In this document: piece after piece, positions 1 through 9,880 of the stretch
How the letters are laid out: each line of letters starts with the position of its first letter
Numbering within the stretch: position 1 is the first letter of the stretch
Source: Paenibacillus anaericanus
Lineage (GTDB): Bacteria > Bacillota > Bacilli > Paenibacillales > Paenibacillaceae
Direction: 5' to 3'
NCBI RefSeq assembly: GCF_003994475.1
Contig: NZ_RZNY01000001.1
Coordinates: 239,714 to 303,713 of the forward strand
Length of the DNA: 64,000 bases
The notes under the pieces: generated by a model
What the model saw: the letters and a program-made list of their open reading frames with translations, nothing else
Databases searched by the model: none
What the model was told of the DNA's origin: nothing
Translations under genes and position numbers: made by a program

Positions 1-137
1 CCATTAACAATAACGGTATATTCACCAGTAACCTTTTGTCCTATCAAACTTTTGACTTGTGCTGATACCGTCCCAGCAGAAGAAGCAACTATTACTCCTA
101 ATAGAAAAGCGCCTACGATATATGCCCATTTCTTCAT
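1..137 (-). CDS. Partial secreted or anchored prophage protein, N-terminus only
   Basis: The gene begins at an ATG at 137 with a GGAGGG ribosome binding site at 145-150 and runs off the left edge, so only about 45 residues are visible. The N-terminus (MKKWAYIVGAFLLGVIVASS) is a signal peptide or membrane anchor with a small-residue cleavage region (AGTVSAQV). It is the last prophage gene seen, downstream of the tail genes, where lysis or host-surface genes usually lie. Short secreted proteins of this look, sometimes with a stalk-type domain, occur near prophage ends in Paenibacillus. The visible part does not allow a function. Confidence 0.6.
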   Translation of the reverse strand, partial: MKKWAYIVGAFLLGVIVASSAGTVSAQVKSLIGQKVTGEYTVIVN

Positions 138-205
138 CCTTTAACCCTCCGTTGGTAGATTTTAGTATTAGTATATCCTACGGATGAGTGGGGGTAAATG
201 TTTCG

Positions 206-1765
206 TCATAAACCTATTACAGTAGCATTAGTAAAATCAATTACTCTGTTGCGAAAACTAACATTACCTCCAAATTCAATTTCTCCATAAAGGGCATTAA
301 AAAACAATCCATTTACCCCGATTAGATGAAGTTGATTCGATGTTCCGTATATAAGACCTTGTGAAGAGCCGCTAGCGTTGTAGTAGGTATGTCCCGATAT
401 ACCAGCGTCATAGTTTGTACCTAGGGTAACTCTCCGTCTATTACCGCTATCGTAAAATACAAAACCGTCTGGATCTAACTCTATCCTATCACCTGACGTA
501 GCCGTTCTAAATCTACCGCCCAGTATATCAGCACCAATAATGTTAGTACCTTCGATACGACCTCCTGTTATATTAGATGCGGTGATATCCCCGCTAAACT
601 CCCCACCCACTGACTTCATATGACCAGACATATTTACCGACCATGGCGCACTAGCGAATACCGCATTACCCAGCCATATCCCTTGTGGACCTGCCTTAAA
701 TATCTGGTTTCCACTACCGATCTCTATGGTCCCGCCTTTAAAAGCAGATGCTTCGACTATCCCGGTAAACCTTGCATCACCGTTTGCATCCATATAGATG
801 GCGTTTGTCCAACTCCCGTTACCGTCACCCTTCTGAATCTTTATCTCATCGGCATTCATGACGCTTCTTGCCTTCTTGTCCCAGCGAATGGATTCAAACC
901 CGATATCAGGACCTATTCGAGTACCATAGTAATACTTGTCCTTGCTAACAGTCGTCTGCTCGATCCGATAAATGGTGTCTTGGATACCACTAACTGAGTT
1001 TGCTATGACCATACCGCTGTTAATGCGGACCCTAGGAGAAAAGGAATACTGGATTATGCGTTGTTTCTCGTGTATGCCCAATTCCTCGTCGATGATGTCT
1101 ACCGTGTCACCTAACTCAAAATATTCAAGCCCTTCAAACTCAGGCAGTGAATTAAGTTCCAGCACATCTACTTCATACGCTGTTATAACTTCACCGCTTT
1201 GAGAGTTAACATCTTTCACAATGCCCTTTAAGTTCTTACCTAGTCGAAACTGTACGCTATGCTCTTGTCCTCTACGGCGTAGTAAGGATACCTGGTACTT
1301 GTCGAATTTCAGTTCAGCCTCAGCCACTCTAGCAAGCTCCATCAACACACCACGCGCATTTACAACCTCTTTAAAATCAACACTCACGATGTTTGTTACT
1401 TCCACCGTTCCGATTGTAAATCCTGTGCCATCCAGAGCCATCGACATTAGGTTAAATGGTGTGTTGGCGTGCATAAACCCGCCCTCAAAAACAGTAAAGA
1501 GCAGATCATAGGAGACCTGCTCACATTCTACTGATATTTCTACCTCGCCTGTTTCGGCTCGAGTCCTGCGGGCGTGGATGATATTGAAGTATTGCCCTTC
1601 GAACTCTGCGATGTTGCCAATGGTAACATAAGGGCTTTTGTCGTCATCGAGGTAAACGGAAAAACTCAAGGTGTAGGATCCGTTAATCTGCTCGCTGATA
1701 TCATCGTTAAAATAGTCATCTAAAACGGCTTGTGGTTTGAACGATTTGTTTAAGATTGTTATCAC
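206..1765 (-). CDS. Tail-associated protein, prophage endopeptidase (Tal-like) family
   Basis: This 519-residue protein resembles the tail endopeptidase or tail-associated lysin family of siphoviruses, which sits at the tail tip below Dit. The first 270 residues look like the conserved tip hub domain, ending around ELGDTVDIIDEELGIHEKQR and the following beta strands. The second half is glycine-rich and repetitive (FTGIVEASAFKGG, GGEFSGDITASNITGGRIEG), typical of fibre-like parts. I see no obvious peptidase motif. The start is a GTG seven bases after AGGAGGTGA. The gene follows the beta-helix protein, with a terminator between them. Confidence 0.7.
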   Translation of the reverse strand: MITILNKSFKPQAVLDDYFNDDISEQINGSYTLSFSVYLDDDKSPYVTIGNIAEFEGQYFNIIHARRTRAETGEVEISVECEQVSYDLLFTVFEGGFMHANTPFNLMSMALDGTGFTIGTVEVTNIVSVDFKEVVNARGVLMELARVAEAELKFDKYQVSLLRRRGQEHSVQFRLGKNLKGIVKDVNSQSGEVITAYEVDVLELNSLPEFEGLEYFELGDTVDIIDEELGIHEKQRIIQYSFSPRVRINSGMVIANSVSGIQDTIYRIEQTTVSKDKYYYGTRIGPDIGFESIRWDKKARSVMNADEIKIQKGDGNGSWTNAIYMDANGDARFTGIVEASAFKGGTIEIGSGNQIFKAGPQGIWLGNAVFASAPWSVNMSGHMKSVGGEFSGDITASNITGGRIEGTNIIGADILGGRFRTATSGDRIELDPDGFVFYDSGNRRRVTLGTNYDAGISGHTYYNASGSSQGLIYGTSNQLHLIGVNGLFFNALYGEIEFGGNVSFRNRVIDFTNATVIGL

Positions 1766-1810
1766 AAATTACTCACCTCCTAATGTTCATTGATCGAATC
1801 AGATGGCAAA

Positions 1811-1834
1811 ATAAAAACGCCTATGATGGCGTTA
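1811..1834 (-). terminator. Intrinsic terminator after the tail spike gene
   Basis: On the minus strand a hairpin with stem AACGCC/GGCGTT (1816-1821 and 1828-1833) is followed by TTTTTATTTT. It lies between the beta-helix gene and the Tal-like gene, so it may reduce readthrough to the distal tail gene. Confidence 0.6.
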
Positions 1835-1863
1835 AAGGTGTTGCGTAGTATCGTCATAAAACG

Positions 1864-3849
1864 TTATCTACCCGCACTGGCAGAGAGTTGGAGCCAAAGC
1901 GGGAATTGTCCACCAAGACAAACATAATCAACAATTTTCAGGTTACCTGTTATGTTTGTATTGCCGTTATTTAATATATTCCCGTTAGTACCGTTCCCAG
2001 CAAAGATGGTAATGTTTGCATTCATCATTACTAAAGTTATTTTTCGCCCCTTCGGTAATAGGTTTTCAGCGGTTGTTATATTATTAATTGTTCCAGATCC
2101 TTCTACGAAAAATATAATCCCATCAGGTGGGATTATTAGTGTATTAGCGGCGTTCAAGGTGTTCCCGTTAAACCCATTGCCTCGTGAAATGTTGTTATCC
2201 ATAATACATTTAACAGTTTCTATCTTGAAGTCTCCTGCGCTGCCTGAATCGTAGATATCACATCCAGTAATGAGTACATTTTCAGCCGTCGCTCCTACCC
2301 GAATCCCGAATGCTTGAAAACTTCCCGGCTTATTGCGAATGATGCAATTTTTAATCTGTACATTTTTTGATGGTCCCACAAAAGGTTCACCTTGTCCGCT
2401 TGTGCCCTGGTAAACATAAATTCCATTGTTTGAGCCGAATGCAACACCATAATCAAACAAGTTGTTGCCTTTAATTATGCAAGAATCAATTATTGCCTCC
2501 TCGCAGGAGTTAACTTCGATACCCATTACTCCATTGTCTCGTATTAACACACCTTGCACCATGACATCTGAGCAGTCGCCTAAATCTATACCTGACCCCC
2601 TGTTACCCGTGATGGAACCGCCGCGAATAGTTACGTTTGATGTATTAGCAGTAATACCAGCACCTATCAGCGTTTCCGTTCCATTGTCATGCACATTATT
2701 ATTATCTAGGATGGTTTCGTTTAGCTGTGTTATAACACCGTTAAATCCATTGTTACTTACTTCGTTTTCTGCAATGTAAATTCTGCCTACCGGTAGATGG
2801 CGATCAGAAGAATCAGAAAAACACCATATTCCCATCTGGCCGTTATCGTTCACTTTGTTTCTGGTAATGGTCATAACGTTTGACGGGTACATTGTAGCAG
2901 TCATGTACTCAACCACTAGACCGCTATCAGAGTTCATTTTAATTAAGTTGTTATCTATAATCATGTCCGAACAGTTCCTGAGCAGTACAGCTGCGGAATT
3001 ACTGCCTGTTATTAAGCAATTTTTAATTTGAGATTGATACACCGTTCCTTGATCTGAGTTTTTTTCAACAAACAAACCACGGTTAATACTGTTTCTGATC
3101 TCTAAACCGTCCAGAATAAAGTTTCCGCAGTTAAGTACATTAACACCATCGGTATATGGGAAACTGTGTGCCGAATCTTTGTCTACATCGACAACGAGAT
3201 TCACAATTCCGAAATTTTGAATACTGCCTCCAATGACAAAATGCGTCTGATCTGGCGCATCAATCCGCTTAATGACTGATAATTTACCTTGTCCAATCAA
3301 TAAGACGTTAGATTTAGCAATAACCTTGCTGGATAAGTAAGTGCCTTTCGGAAAATATACTACACCACCACCCGCATCCGATACTACAGATATTGTGTCG
3401 TTAATGATTTGAGTGTCGTTGGTTACATCATCACCTTTAGCACCTTTTGATTTTATATTTATCGAAATACCCGCCAACTGTTCATCGAAGTTATCTAATC
3501 TACCACCCAGTACAGGAAACAGCCCTCTAGCGTCTGTGACCTCCGGGCTACTGTCCCCATCATTAAGGATGAGATTGTCAACTCGATCATTAGTATCGCC
3601 AATAAGTCCAACTGTATTGTCTATGGCTTGTTTCACGTTACTGCCCGAAACTTTTCCGCTGTACGTTATGTTCTGCGCTGGATGGGCTGCAGCCGATTCC
3701 TTATGACCAGTAATTAAACTTAATAGAGATGCTAATGCATTTTTAACCTTTTCAAAGTTCCTGTTTACCTTCGGGTACGCTTGCCATAGTTCGTCTGGGT
3801 TATTGGCATGTCCATTATCCTCACCTTTAATTATTTCAAGATCCTCCAA
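1864..3849 (-). CDS. Right-handed beta-helix tail spike, pectate-lyase-3 type
   Basis: About 661 residues. After a 110-residue N-terminal part likely to bind the virion, a GDDVTNDTQIINDTI stretch followed by GGGVVYFPKGTY marks the start of a pectate_lyase_3 type right-handed beta-helix. Many short N-rich coils follow (NNLIKMNSDSG, NNNVHDNG, DLGDCSDVMVQGV). Such proteins are tail spikes that bind or cut host surface polysaccharide, but no catalytic residues can be assigned here. The preferred start is a TTG at 3849, eight bases after GGAGGTG; a GTG at 3858 sits too close to that site. The gene lies directly after Dit. Confidence 0.75.
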   Translation of the reverse strand: MEDLEIIKGEDNGHANNPDELWQAYPKVNRNFEKVKNALASLLSLITGHKESAAAHPAQNITYSGKVSGSNVKQAIDNTVGLIGDTNDRVDNLILNDGDSSPEVTDARGLFPVLGGRLDNFDEQLAGISINIKSKGAKGDDVTNDTQIINDTISVVSDAGGGVVYFPKGTYLSSKVIAKSNVLLIGQGKLSVIKRIDAPDQTHFVIGGSIQNFGIVNLVVDVDKDSAHSFPYTDGVNVLNCGNFILDGLEIRNSINRGLFVEKNSDQGTVYQSQIKNCLITGSNSAAVLLRNCSDMIIDNNLIKMNSDSGLVVEYMTATMYPSNVMTITRNKVNDNGQMGIWCFSDSSDRHLPVGRIYIAENEVSNNGFNGVITQLNETILDNNNVHDNGTETLIGAGITANTSNVTIRGGSITGNRGSGIDLGDCSDVMVQGVLIRDNGVMGIEVNSCEEAIIDSCIIKGNNLFDYGVAFGSNNGIYVYQGTSGQGEPFVGPSKNVQIKNCIIRNKPGSFQAFGIRVGATAENVLITGCDIYDSGSAGDFKIETVKCIMDNNISRGNGFNGNTLNAANTLIIPPDGIIFFVEGSGTINNITTAENLLPKGRKITLVMMNANITIFAGNGTNGNILNNGNTNITGNLKIVDYVCLGGQFPLWLQLSASAGR

Positions 3850-3861
3850 TCGGTCCACCTC

Positions 3862-4671
3862 CTACACATACTTTTGATGGAATTTAATCACCATCGAAAA
3901 ATTCATTCCTGATCCCGCTATTTGAATAGGTGATGCTCCAATAGGTAAAATTCCGAATCGAGCATTCGTATTATGGAGGACGTTTTGACCTCCAATTTTT
4001 GCGGTCTTACGCTTGAAATCCAGCGTTAATGTTCCGGACATTGGAACTGTATATATGAATTGAACGCCACCAACCGTGAGAGACAAAGAAGAAAACGCCC
4101 CTGTGATTTCAATGATCGGCTGGACGTTCTGGGTTCCGTAGTTGTTCACTATTAAGTTTCTTGCGGTTGTGATTGAGTATCGATATCTAGTATCCACGCT
4201 GATCCTACTATCAACTGAAATACGGCTATCAACATTTATTTCATCCGATCGATAGATGCTATAAGCAAATGGATCAAAGGCGATGAACGGTAATGTGAAT
4301 GTCCCAAGACCCACAGATCTACCAATCTGCAAGTCACCTGAGTACCGCACGAAATACTGTCTGTCAGGCTGACTTCGGAATATCAGTGGTAACGTCTTAG
4401 GTCTACCGTCTGAACCGATTAAATGAACCGCTAGAGCAGTTACAAGCCTCTGCAACTCAATAGAGTTTCTTGCGACCAGTGCGCACTCTAGTGGCATTTC
4501 TCGCGGTCCTAAATAAGCCCCGAAATCATATGCTCCATGCATATGTGGCACTGTAACGATATTATCCACCGTAGAAGGAGCAATAGGGCGCTGTGACTCT
4601 CGCAACACCCTCATGCCCAGCTCCCGCGGAGTCTTGCCACCTAGTGATAAAACTACATCAGCACTACTCAT
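3862..4671 (-). CDS. Distal tail protein (Dit), siphovirus tail family
   Basis: This 269-residue protein resembles the siphovirus distal tail component that forms the hub between tail tube and tip. The N-terminal domain (LGGKTPRELGMRVL, then the VTVPHMHGAYDFGAYLGPRE region) is characteristic. The C-terminal half is beta-rich, with GTLTLDFKRKTAKIGGQNV resembling the usual galectin-like end. A short tandem repeat (VDSRISVDSRISVDTR) links the two halves. The start codon overlaps the tape measure stop by four bases (ATGA), so the two are probably translationally coupled. Position between tape measure and tail fibre genes supports the call. Confidence 0.8.
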   Translation of the reverse strand: MSSADVVLSLGGKTPRELGMRVLRESQRPIAPSTVDNIVTVPHMHGAYDFGAYLGPREMPLECALVARNSIELQRLVTALAVHLIGSDGRPKTLPLIFRSQPDRQYFVRYSGDLQIGRSVGLGTFTLPFIAFDPFAYSIYRSDEINVDSRISVDSRISVDTRYRYSITTARNLIVNNYGTQNVQPIIEITGAFSSLSLTVGGVQFIYTVPMSGTLTLDFKRKTAKIGGQNVLHNTNARFGILPIGASPIQIAGSGMNFSMVIKFHQKYV

Positions 4672-7600
4672 ACAGGAGCACCTCCCAATCCTCTTGCATT
4701 GCCTGTCACCACTCTGGCAAATCTTTGTCCCAACTTGTTGATATCGTCATCTGTACGAACAACAAAATTAGCCCCGCGGAACATATCCGCGAAGTTGTTG
4801 TGTACGACATCTCCGGCCATACTAGGCGTGGACGAAGCTCTGTTGCCTGATTGACTACCAGTTGTGCTGATAGACATGTCCATTGCTTCCATCCCTGGTA
4901 TAGCTGCACTAGCCATTGCGCGGGCTTGCTTCTCGATGTCAGATATCTTGTTGTCTAATCCCAACACCAAGCCTTCGCCAGTGTCTTCACCGATACGCCT
5001 GGTAACCTTAGATGGAGAGTTTATTTGAAGCTCTTTTTTCAATCCGCCCTTAACGGATCTTCCCATTTCGGAGGACAGATCAACTATTTTATCCTTTGAG
5101 CTTTCCATACCACCAAACAGACCATCCATGATGTTTTTCCCGATATCACTTAGATCGATCCCTTTGAAAAAACCAATAATTTCATCCCAAATCTTCATAA
5201 CATCGGTTTTGATTTTGCCTGTGGTCTGAGTTATCGAAGTCCACATGTCATTGATCTTCTTCGTCGAGTCGTTATAGACACCAGTCCAAACTTCCGCAAC
5301 CCCATTTTTAAAATATTCCCACTTAGACAGTATCTCTCCCGTTTCCCAATTGACCTGTTTAGCATGCTCTCCCGCTTGCTTCTTAGCTTCGTCGACGACA
5401 CTTGTATGCATCCCTTCTGCATGTGAGACCGTCTCGTCACGTTGACGTTTGGCTTCTGCGATGAGTTTTTCGGCCTGTTCTGAGGATATCGTGCCCATCT
5501 CGTCACGTTGCTTTATGATCTGAGCGACAACGTTCTGATACTGTTCTTCAGCCTGTTTTATAGTGGTGTCGCGCTGAGAGACGCTGTTTTTAACAACCTC
5601 GGCTGCTTGTTGAGCGGATAACTCAGACGCTTCAACTTTCAATCTCTCATATAGCGCCGTTTGTTCATCAACGCTATTAGTCAGTACCTCTGCTCCCGTT
5701 TTCGTGAAGCTTTCTTGAATCTTTATGATCTCGTCATATTCTTGTTGAGTAATGCCTCGCTTTTCCTCCATAGCAGCAAGCATTATTTCAGCAACACGGT
5801 TCTGGCCAGACAATACTTCTTCCGCTTGTGCTGCATGAGTACCCTTTAGGCGTTGTAAGGCACCGTTCTTTTCCTGCTCGGTTAGCTCCTTAGAGTTAGT
5901 CAAAAAAGATTCCATCTGGACTAACTGTTCTGCGTGATCTTTGCTCATGTCTTCTGTAATTTGATTTCCCATCGCAAAGAATGTATCTGCTATTTCTGAT
6001 GCTGTTTCTTCGGTCACTTGAGATGCCGACCATTTCAAGCCGTTCAGTTCAGTAGTAGCTTTAGTCCGTAGTCCCAAGAACGCCTCCACAGTCTCGTTAA
6101 CGCCTTTACGTAGTTCTGCGCCCCTCTTACCAACGGCTAATGCGCCGCGCGCTGTGGATTCTTCTACAACTCCTTCAGAGACATCGCCCATATCTTCCAA
6201 TGCGGGCACAACACCGTTTTCAATGGAGCTCACAAGGTCATCAGCAGACAATGACGCTGCATCAAATCCAGATGTTAGATCGCCGATACCACCGCCAGCC
6301 CCCCCACTACTAGACCCAGCGGATTGGGCTTCGAGATCTTTTAATTTTGCTTCCATCGCTTCTAATGATTTGACCTGATCATCGATGATCGGCGCGATAT
6401 TAATAGCTTCTTTGACGGCATCTCCAACGGAGATCATATCGGAGTTAAGTCCGTTTTTAAAGCTATCAGCAAAACTTTGCCCGGCATCTTGCCACTTAGG
6501 GTTATAGGTGTTCAGGAGTTTGATGATCTCATCATTATGCTTGCCTATAATCAATTTACGAGCTTCAGCCTGTAGACTCTCTTGCTCGGTGAGTTGGTTG
6601 AAATGCTCTTTGAGAGCGTCCTTCTGTCCTCCGAGCTCGTCCTGAACTACCTTAGTGCGATCCTTCTCTTTCTCTTTGAGATCATCATAATGTTCTTTAA
6701 GAGATGTCTTCTGCTCAGTAAGACCCGCCTGTACAGCCGAAGTTCTTTCTTTTTCTTGCTCCTTGATCGCTTCGATTTCCTCTTTAACTTGTTCTTTGCG
6801 CAGACTAGCAGCTTCCTTTGCTGCATCGATCTGAGCTTTAAGCCCTTCCTTCTGCGACTTCCGTTGTTCTAGGAGTTGGGCTCTGTCATAATCTGCCAGT
6901 GTCTTGCTTAGATCGGCTTGTATCTTTGCTCGCTCTTCAGCTGTTTCAGCAGCAAGTAATTGCTTATTAAACTCTGCGACCTTCGTCTGATGTTCCTGCT
7001 CTTTAGCTGCCTTATCCTCTGCCTCAGTCTGACCGTCTATGCCATCTATTTGATCTTGGAGAGTCTTAACCTGTTTATATAACTCTTCATCAATCAGTTT
7101 CAGTTTCTCAGTCTGCTCCTGATCGTAAATCTTCAATCGGGCCTCAGATGCCTTTTTCTCTGCCTCAGTTTGTTTATCAAGCGACTTGGTCCGATCGTCG
7201 GCTTCTTTCTCCAAGTTCTTAATAACTAACTCAGACGCCTTCTTCTCGGATTCTACCTTTAAATCTATCGCAGCAGTTTGTGACTTCTCCTGCTCTGAAT
7301 ATTGCTTTTTAAGAGCTGTTACTATGGAATCACCAAGTTTGTTTACAGTGTCGGTGCTTTTCGCTAGCTGTTCCTTGGCAGAGTCAACTTGCTCTTTCAA
7401 TGTATCGGTAATAGCCTTCAGATTGTCTTTAGCTGCTTTAGCTGCCTGTTTAGTTCCATCACCAACACCAGATGCGATCTTATCCCCGATTTCCTTGGCG
7501 TGTGTACCAGAAGCCTTAGAGGTGTCACTTAGAGATTTAGTAGCACTATTTTTAAAGTTCTCGAAGCTACCAGAAGCCTTATTGAATGCTTTTTCAGAGG

Positions 7601-9671
7601 CTTCTCCGTACTTCTGGACGCTTGGAATCGATTGTTGGCTCATATTCCTGTTAACAATAACGAATGCACCCGCTAATGCTGCAAGCGCTGCTACAGCAAT
7701 GCCGATAGGCCCGAGCATAGTCGTTACCGCGACTCTTAACACCCCTGCAGCTTTTGACGCTACCGTCATACCTGTTGCAGATGCTCCGGTTGCAGTACCT
7801 AGTGTTCCAGCAGCTACAGCGGCGGTCTTTTGAGCAACAGAAGCGGCACCTAATGATGCTGATAGCTTGCTAAATATGCCGATCGTGCTACTAACTGCTG
7901 TGGTCAACTTACCCATTACAATCAATGTAGGACCAAGTGCGGCAGAAACGGCGGCTATGGAGATGACGGTATTTCTAGTAGATGCATCCAGATTTTCAAA
8001 CCATATTGCTCCAGCTGCAAGCTTATCGATTAGCGGTTGGAGGCTGTCCAATAACTTGAGTAATGCTGGTATAAGAGCGTCGCCTAACGTTATACCAATA
8101 TCAGTCAACCTATTCTTAAAGATTTTTAATTGCGATTCTGAGGTCGCATATCTCTGAGTTGCTTCATTCGTAAGAGCGATATTCTCATCCCATGCTTGAT
8201 TACCAAGCGCCAATGATTCACGCATTACATCCCCAGCGCCAGCGGACCGAAGCAAAGCATCCCGCAAACGCACCTCGGAAAGTCCCAGAGCATCTATAAC
8301 GCCGAAGGTGTTGCCACCAGCTTCATTGATTGCTCCCAATCCCTCAATAAAGGAAACAATTGCCGTAGCAGCATCCTCTTTAAAGGCTTGTGCGAATTGA
8401 GTAGAACTCATGCCGGCTACCGCAGCAAAGTTTTCTAGCTCTTTGCCTCCGCTGTTAACCGCTGATGCTAGGTTAATCATGAGCTTAGAAATTGCGGTAC
8501 CACCAGCTTCAGCTTCAATGCCGACACTGGATAGAGACCCAGCGAATGACATGATTTGTGCCTCAGACATTCCGACTATGTTACCAGCACCAGCTATCCG
8601 TAGGCCCATCTCCACGATTTCAGACTCTGTTGCAGCTAAGTTATTACCTAGAGCTACGATTGTAGCCCCAAGCCTGTCAAACTGGTTCTGCGGCATCTGA
8701 GTAATGTTTGCGAGTCTAGCCAATGCCGTTGCTGCTTGATCACTGCTTAGGTTTGTTGCGACACCTAAGTCAACCATGGTGCGGCTAAAGCTTAGGATGG
8801 CATCTGTCTTTATGCCTAACTGCCCAGCAGCTTCACCTACACGAGCAATCTCTGTTGCAGCAACCGGTATATCTTTTGCCATGTCTCGGATGCCTGTACT
8901 TAGGGTTTTAAATTGTGCTTCCGTCGCGTCTACCGTTTTTCTAACCCCAGCAAACGCACTCTCGAAGTCAATCGCTGCCTTAGCGGATAATCCTCCTACT
9001 GCAGCTAATGGGGCGGTGACGGTCATGGTGAGATTTTGCCCAGCGCTGGACATGGAGTCGCCAGCTGATTTCATTTTTTTACTAACGCCGTCCAAAGTAG
9101 TGGAGAGCTTGATCCATCCCGACTCCTGCTTTGCAATCTCTACACTGGTCTTGTTTAACTCCGTGGATAACTTGTTGTAATCAGACTCGGCCTTGTTAAC
9201 TTTAATCGTGTTGGCATCAACTGATTTGGCATTACTATCCACAGCCCGAGTTGTTTTCTGATACTCCTGATTAAGCCCGTCCAACTCCGCTTTAAGCTTC
9301 TGAGTCTCTTCAGACTCTCTACCAGTTGCAGCGGCGCTTGCCTCAAATGCAGCTTTGGTATCCGCAATTTTCTGTTTCAGAGTCTCGGCAGCTTGACCGT
9401 TCTTATCCATGATGTCTTTGGACTTTTGTAAAGCTTCCTGATAGGCTACGACCTTCGCCTTCTGGATCTCCATTTGCTTAGAGAGAGCGTCAGATTTAAG
9501 CTTTAGCCCTTCAGTATCGTTGCCATATGACTTTAGGATACTGGAACCTTTATCAAACTCGGACTTGACCAGTTTCATCTGTCTGTCTAGTCCCGCTAGT
9601 GTCTTTTCCAGTCCCGTATCATCTATAGCTATCCTCGTGACAAGACCAGCGACTTCAATATTTTCAGACAT
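4668..9671 (-). CDS. Phage tail tape measure protein, TP901 core family
   Basis: This 1667-residue protein sets tail length and probably travels with the DNA during injection. Residues 1-200 are a long coiled coil. Residues about 200-450 carry the TP901 core (AAIDFESAFAGVRKTVDATE, then the LGVATNLSSDQAATALARLA region). A hydrophobic segment (TMLGPIGIAVAALAALAGAF) follows near residue 660. The rest is mostly charged coiled coil, including a duplicated unit of about 29 residues (EQKTSLKEHYDDLKEK and GQKDALKEHFNQLTEQ). At roughly 0.15 nm per residue the tail would be about 250 nm long; that is an inference. The start follows GGGGGTGAG. Confidence 0.93.
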   Translation of the reverse strand: MSENIEVAGLVTRIAIDDTGLEKTLAGLDRQMKLVKSEFDKGSSILKSYGNDTEGLKLKSDALSKQMEIQKAKVVAYQEALQKSKDIMDKNGQAAETLKQKIADTKAAFEASAAATGRESEETQKLKAELDGLNQEYQKTTRAVDSNAKSVDANTIKVNKAESDYNKLSTELNKTSVEIAKQESGWIKLSTTLDGVSKKMKSAGDSMSSAGQNLTMTVTAPLAAVGGLSAKAAIDFESAFAGVRKTVDATEAQFKTLSTGIRDMAKDIPVAATEIARVGEAAGQLGIKTDAILSFSRTMVDLGVATNLSSDQAATALARLANITQMPQNQFDRLGATIVALGNNLAATESEIVEMGLRIAGAGNIVGMSEAQIMSFAGSLSSVGIEAEAGGTAISKLMINLASAVNSGGKELENFAAVAGMSSTQFAQAFKEDAATAIVSFIEGLGAINEAGGNTFGVIDALGLSEVRLRDALLRSAGAGDVMRESLALGNQAWDENIALTNEATQRYATSESQLKIFKNRLTDIGITLGDALIPALLKLLDSLQPLIDKLAAGAIWFENLDASTRNTVISIAAVSAALGPTLIVMGKLTTAVSSTIGIFSKLSASLGAASVAQKTAAVAAGTLGTATGASATGMTVASKAAGVLRVAVTTMLGPIGIAVAALAALAGAFVIVNRNMSQQSIPSVQKYGEASEKAFNKASGSFENFKNSATKSLSDTSKASGTHAKEIGDKIASGVGDGTKQAAKAAKDNLKAITDTLKEQVDSAKEQLAKSTDTVNKLGDSIVTALKKQYSEQEKSQTAAIDLKVESEKKASELVIKNLEKEADDRTKSLDKQTEAEKKASEARLKIYDQEQTEKLKLIDEELYKQVKTLQDQIDGIDGQTEAEDKAAKEQEHQTKVAEFNKQLLAAETAEERAKIQADLSKTLADYDRAQLLEQRKSQKEGLKAQIDAAKEAASLRKEQVKEEIEAIKEQEKERTSAVQAGLTEQKTSLKEHYDDLKEKEKDRTKVVQDELGGQKDALKEHFNQLTEQESLQAEARKLIIGKHNDEIIKLLNTYNPKWQDAGQSFADSFKNGLNSDMISVGDAVKEAINIAPIIDDQVKSLEAMEAKLKDLEAQSAGSSSGGAGGGIGDLTSGFDAASLSADDLVSSIENGVVPALEDMGDVSEGVVEESTARGALAVGKRGAELRKGVNETVEAFLGLRTKATTELNGLKWSASQVTEETASEIADTFFAMGNQITEDMSKDHAEQLVQMESFLTNSKELTEQEKNGALQRLKGTHAAQAEEVLSGQNRVAEIMLAAMEEKRGITQQEYDEIIKIQESFTKTGAEVLTNSVDEQTALYERLKVEASELSAQQAAEVVKNSVSQRDTTIKQAEEQYQNVVAQIIKQRDEMGTISSEQAEKLIAEAKRQRDETVSHAEGMHTSVVDEAKKQAGEHAKQVNWETGEILSKWEYFKNGVAEVWTGVYNDSTKKINDMWTSITQTTGKIKTDVMKIWDEIIGFFKGIDLSDIGKNIMDGLFGGMESSKDKIVDLSSEMGRSVKGGLKKELQINSPSKVTRRIGEDTGEGLVLGLDNKISDIEKQARAMASAAIPGMEAMDMSISTTGSQSGNRASSTPSMAGDVVHNNFADMFRGANFVVRTDDDINKLGQRFARVVTGNARGLGGAPV

Positions 9672-9694
9672 TACTAATTCTCACCCCCTGTCCG

Positions 9695-9880
9695 TCACAG
9701 TCCCATTGCGTCTAATTCACTGTGCTGTTCTTGTCTCGCTGCATCGCCCGCATGTTTTAACAAGCGGAAATAAAAAAAGATGTCCATCTCGTCGATCTGA
9801 CCGAGTGACCATCCTTGTCGCATCAAATTTAGATATAAGTCGTTGATAAAGCTCAGAGGATCGTAATCCTCGTTTATGCG
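9695..9880 (-). CDS. Tail assembly chaperone T domain, made only by -1 frameshift
   Basis: This 61-codon open frame has no start codon of its own and overlaps the end of the upstream chaperone gene in the -1 frame. Read through from the slippery site at 9880-9886 it encodes RINEDYDPLSFINDLYLNLM followed by a segment with GQIDEMDIFFYFRLLKHAGD. That pattern is typical of the T part of lambda-like G/GT tail chaperones. The fusion would be about 160 residues. It ends 23 bases before the tape measure start, the position where GT-type extensions normally lie. Confidence 0.8.
   Translation of the reverse strand, partial: RINEDYDPLSFINDLYLNLMRQGWSLGQIDEMDIFFYFRLLKHAGDAARQEQHSELDAMGL

Noticed and set aside
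7186..7833. 215-residue plus-strand open frame
   Set aside because: It is fully antisense to the tape measure gene, Ser/Ala-rich as expected from the complement of helical coding sequence, and lacks a ribosome binding site.
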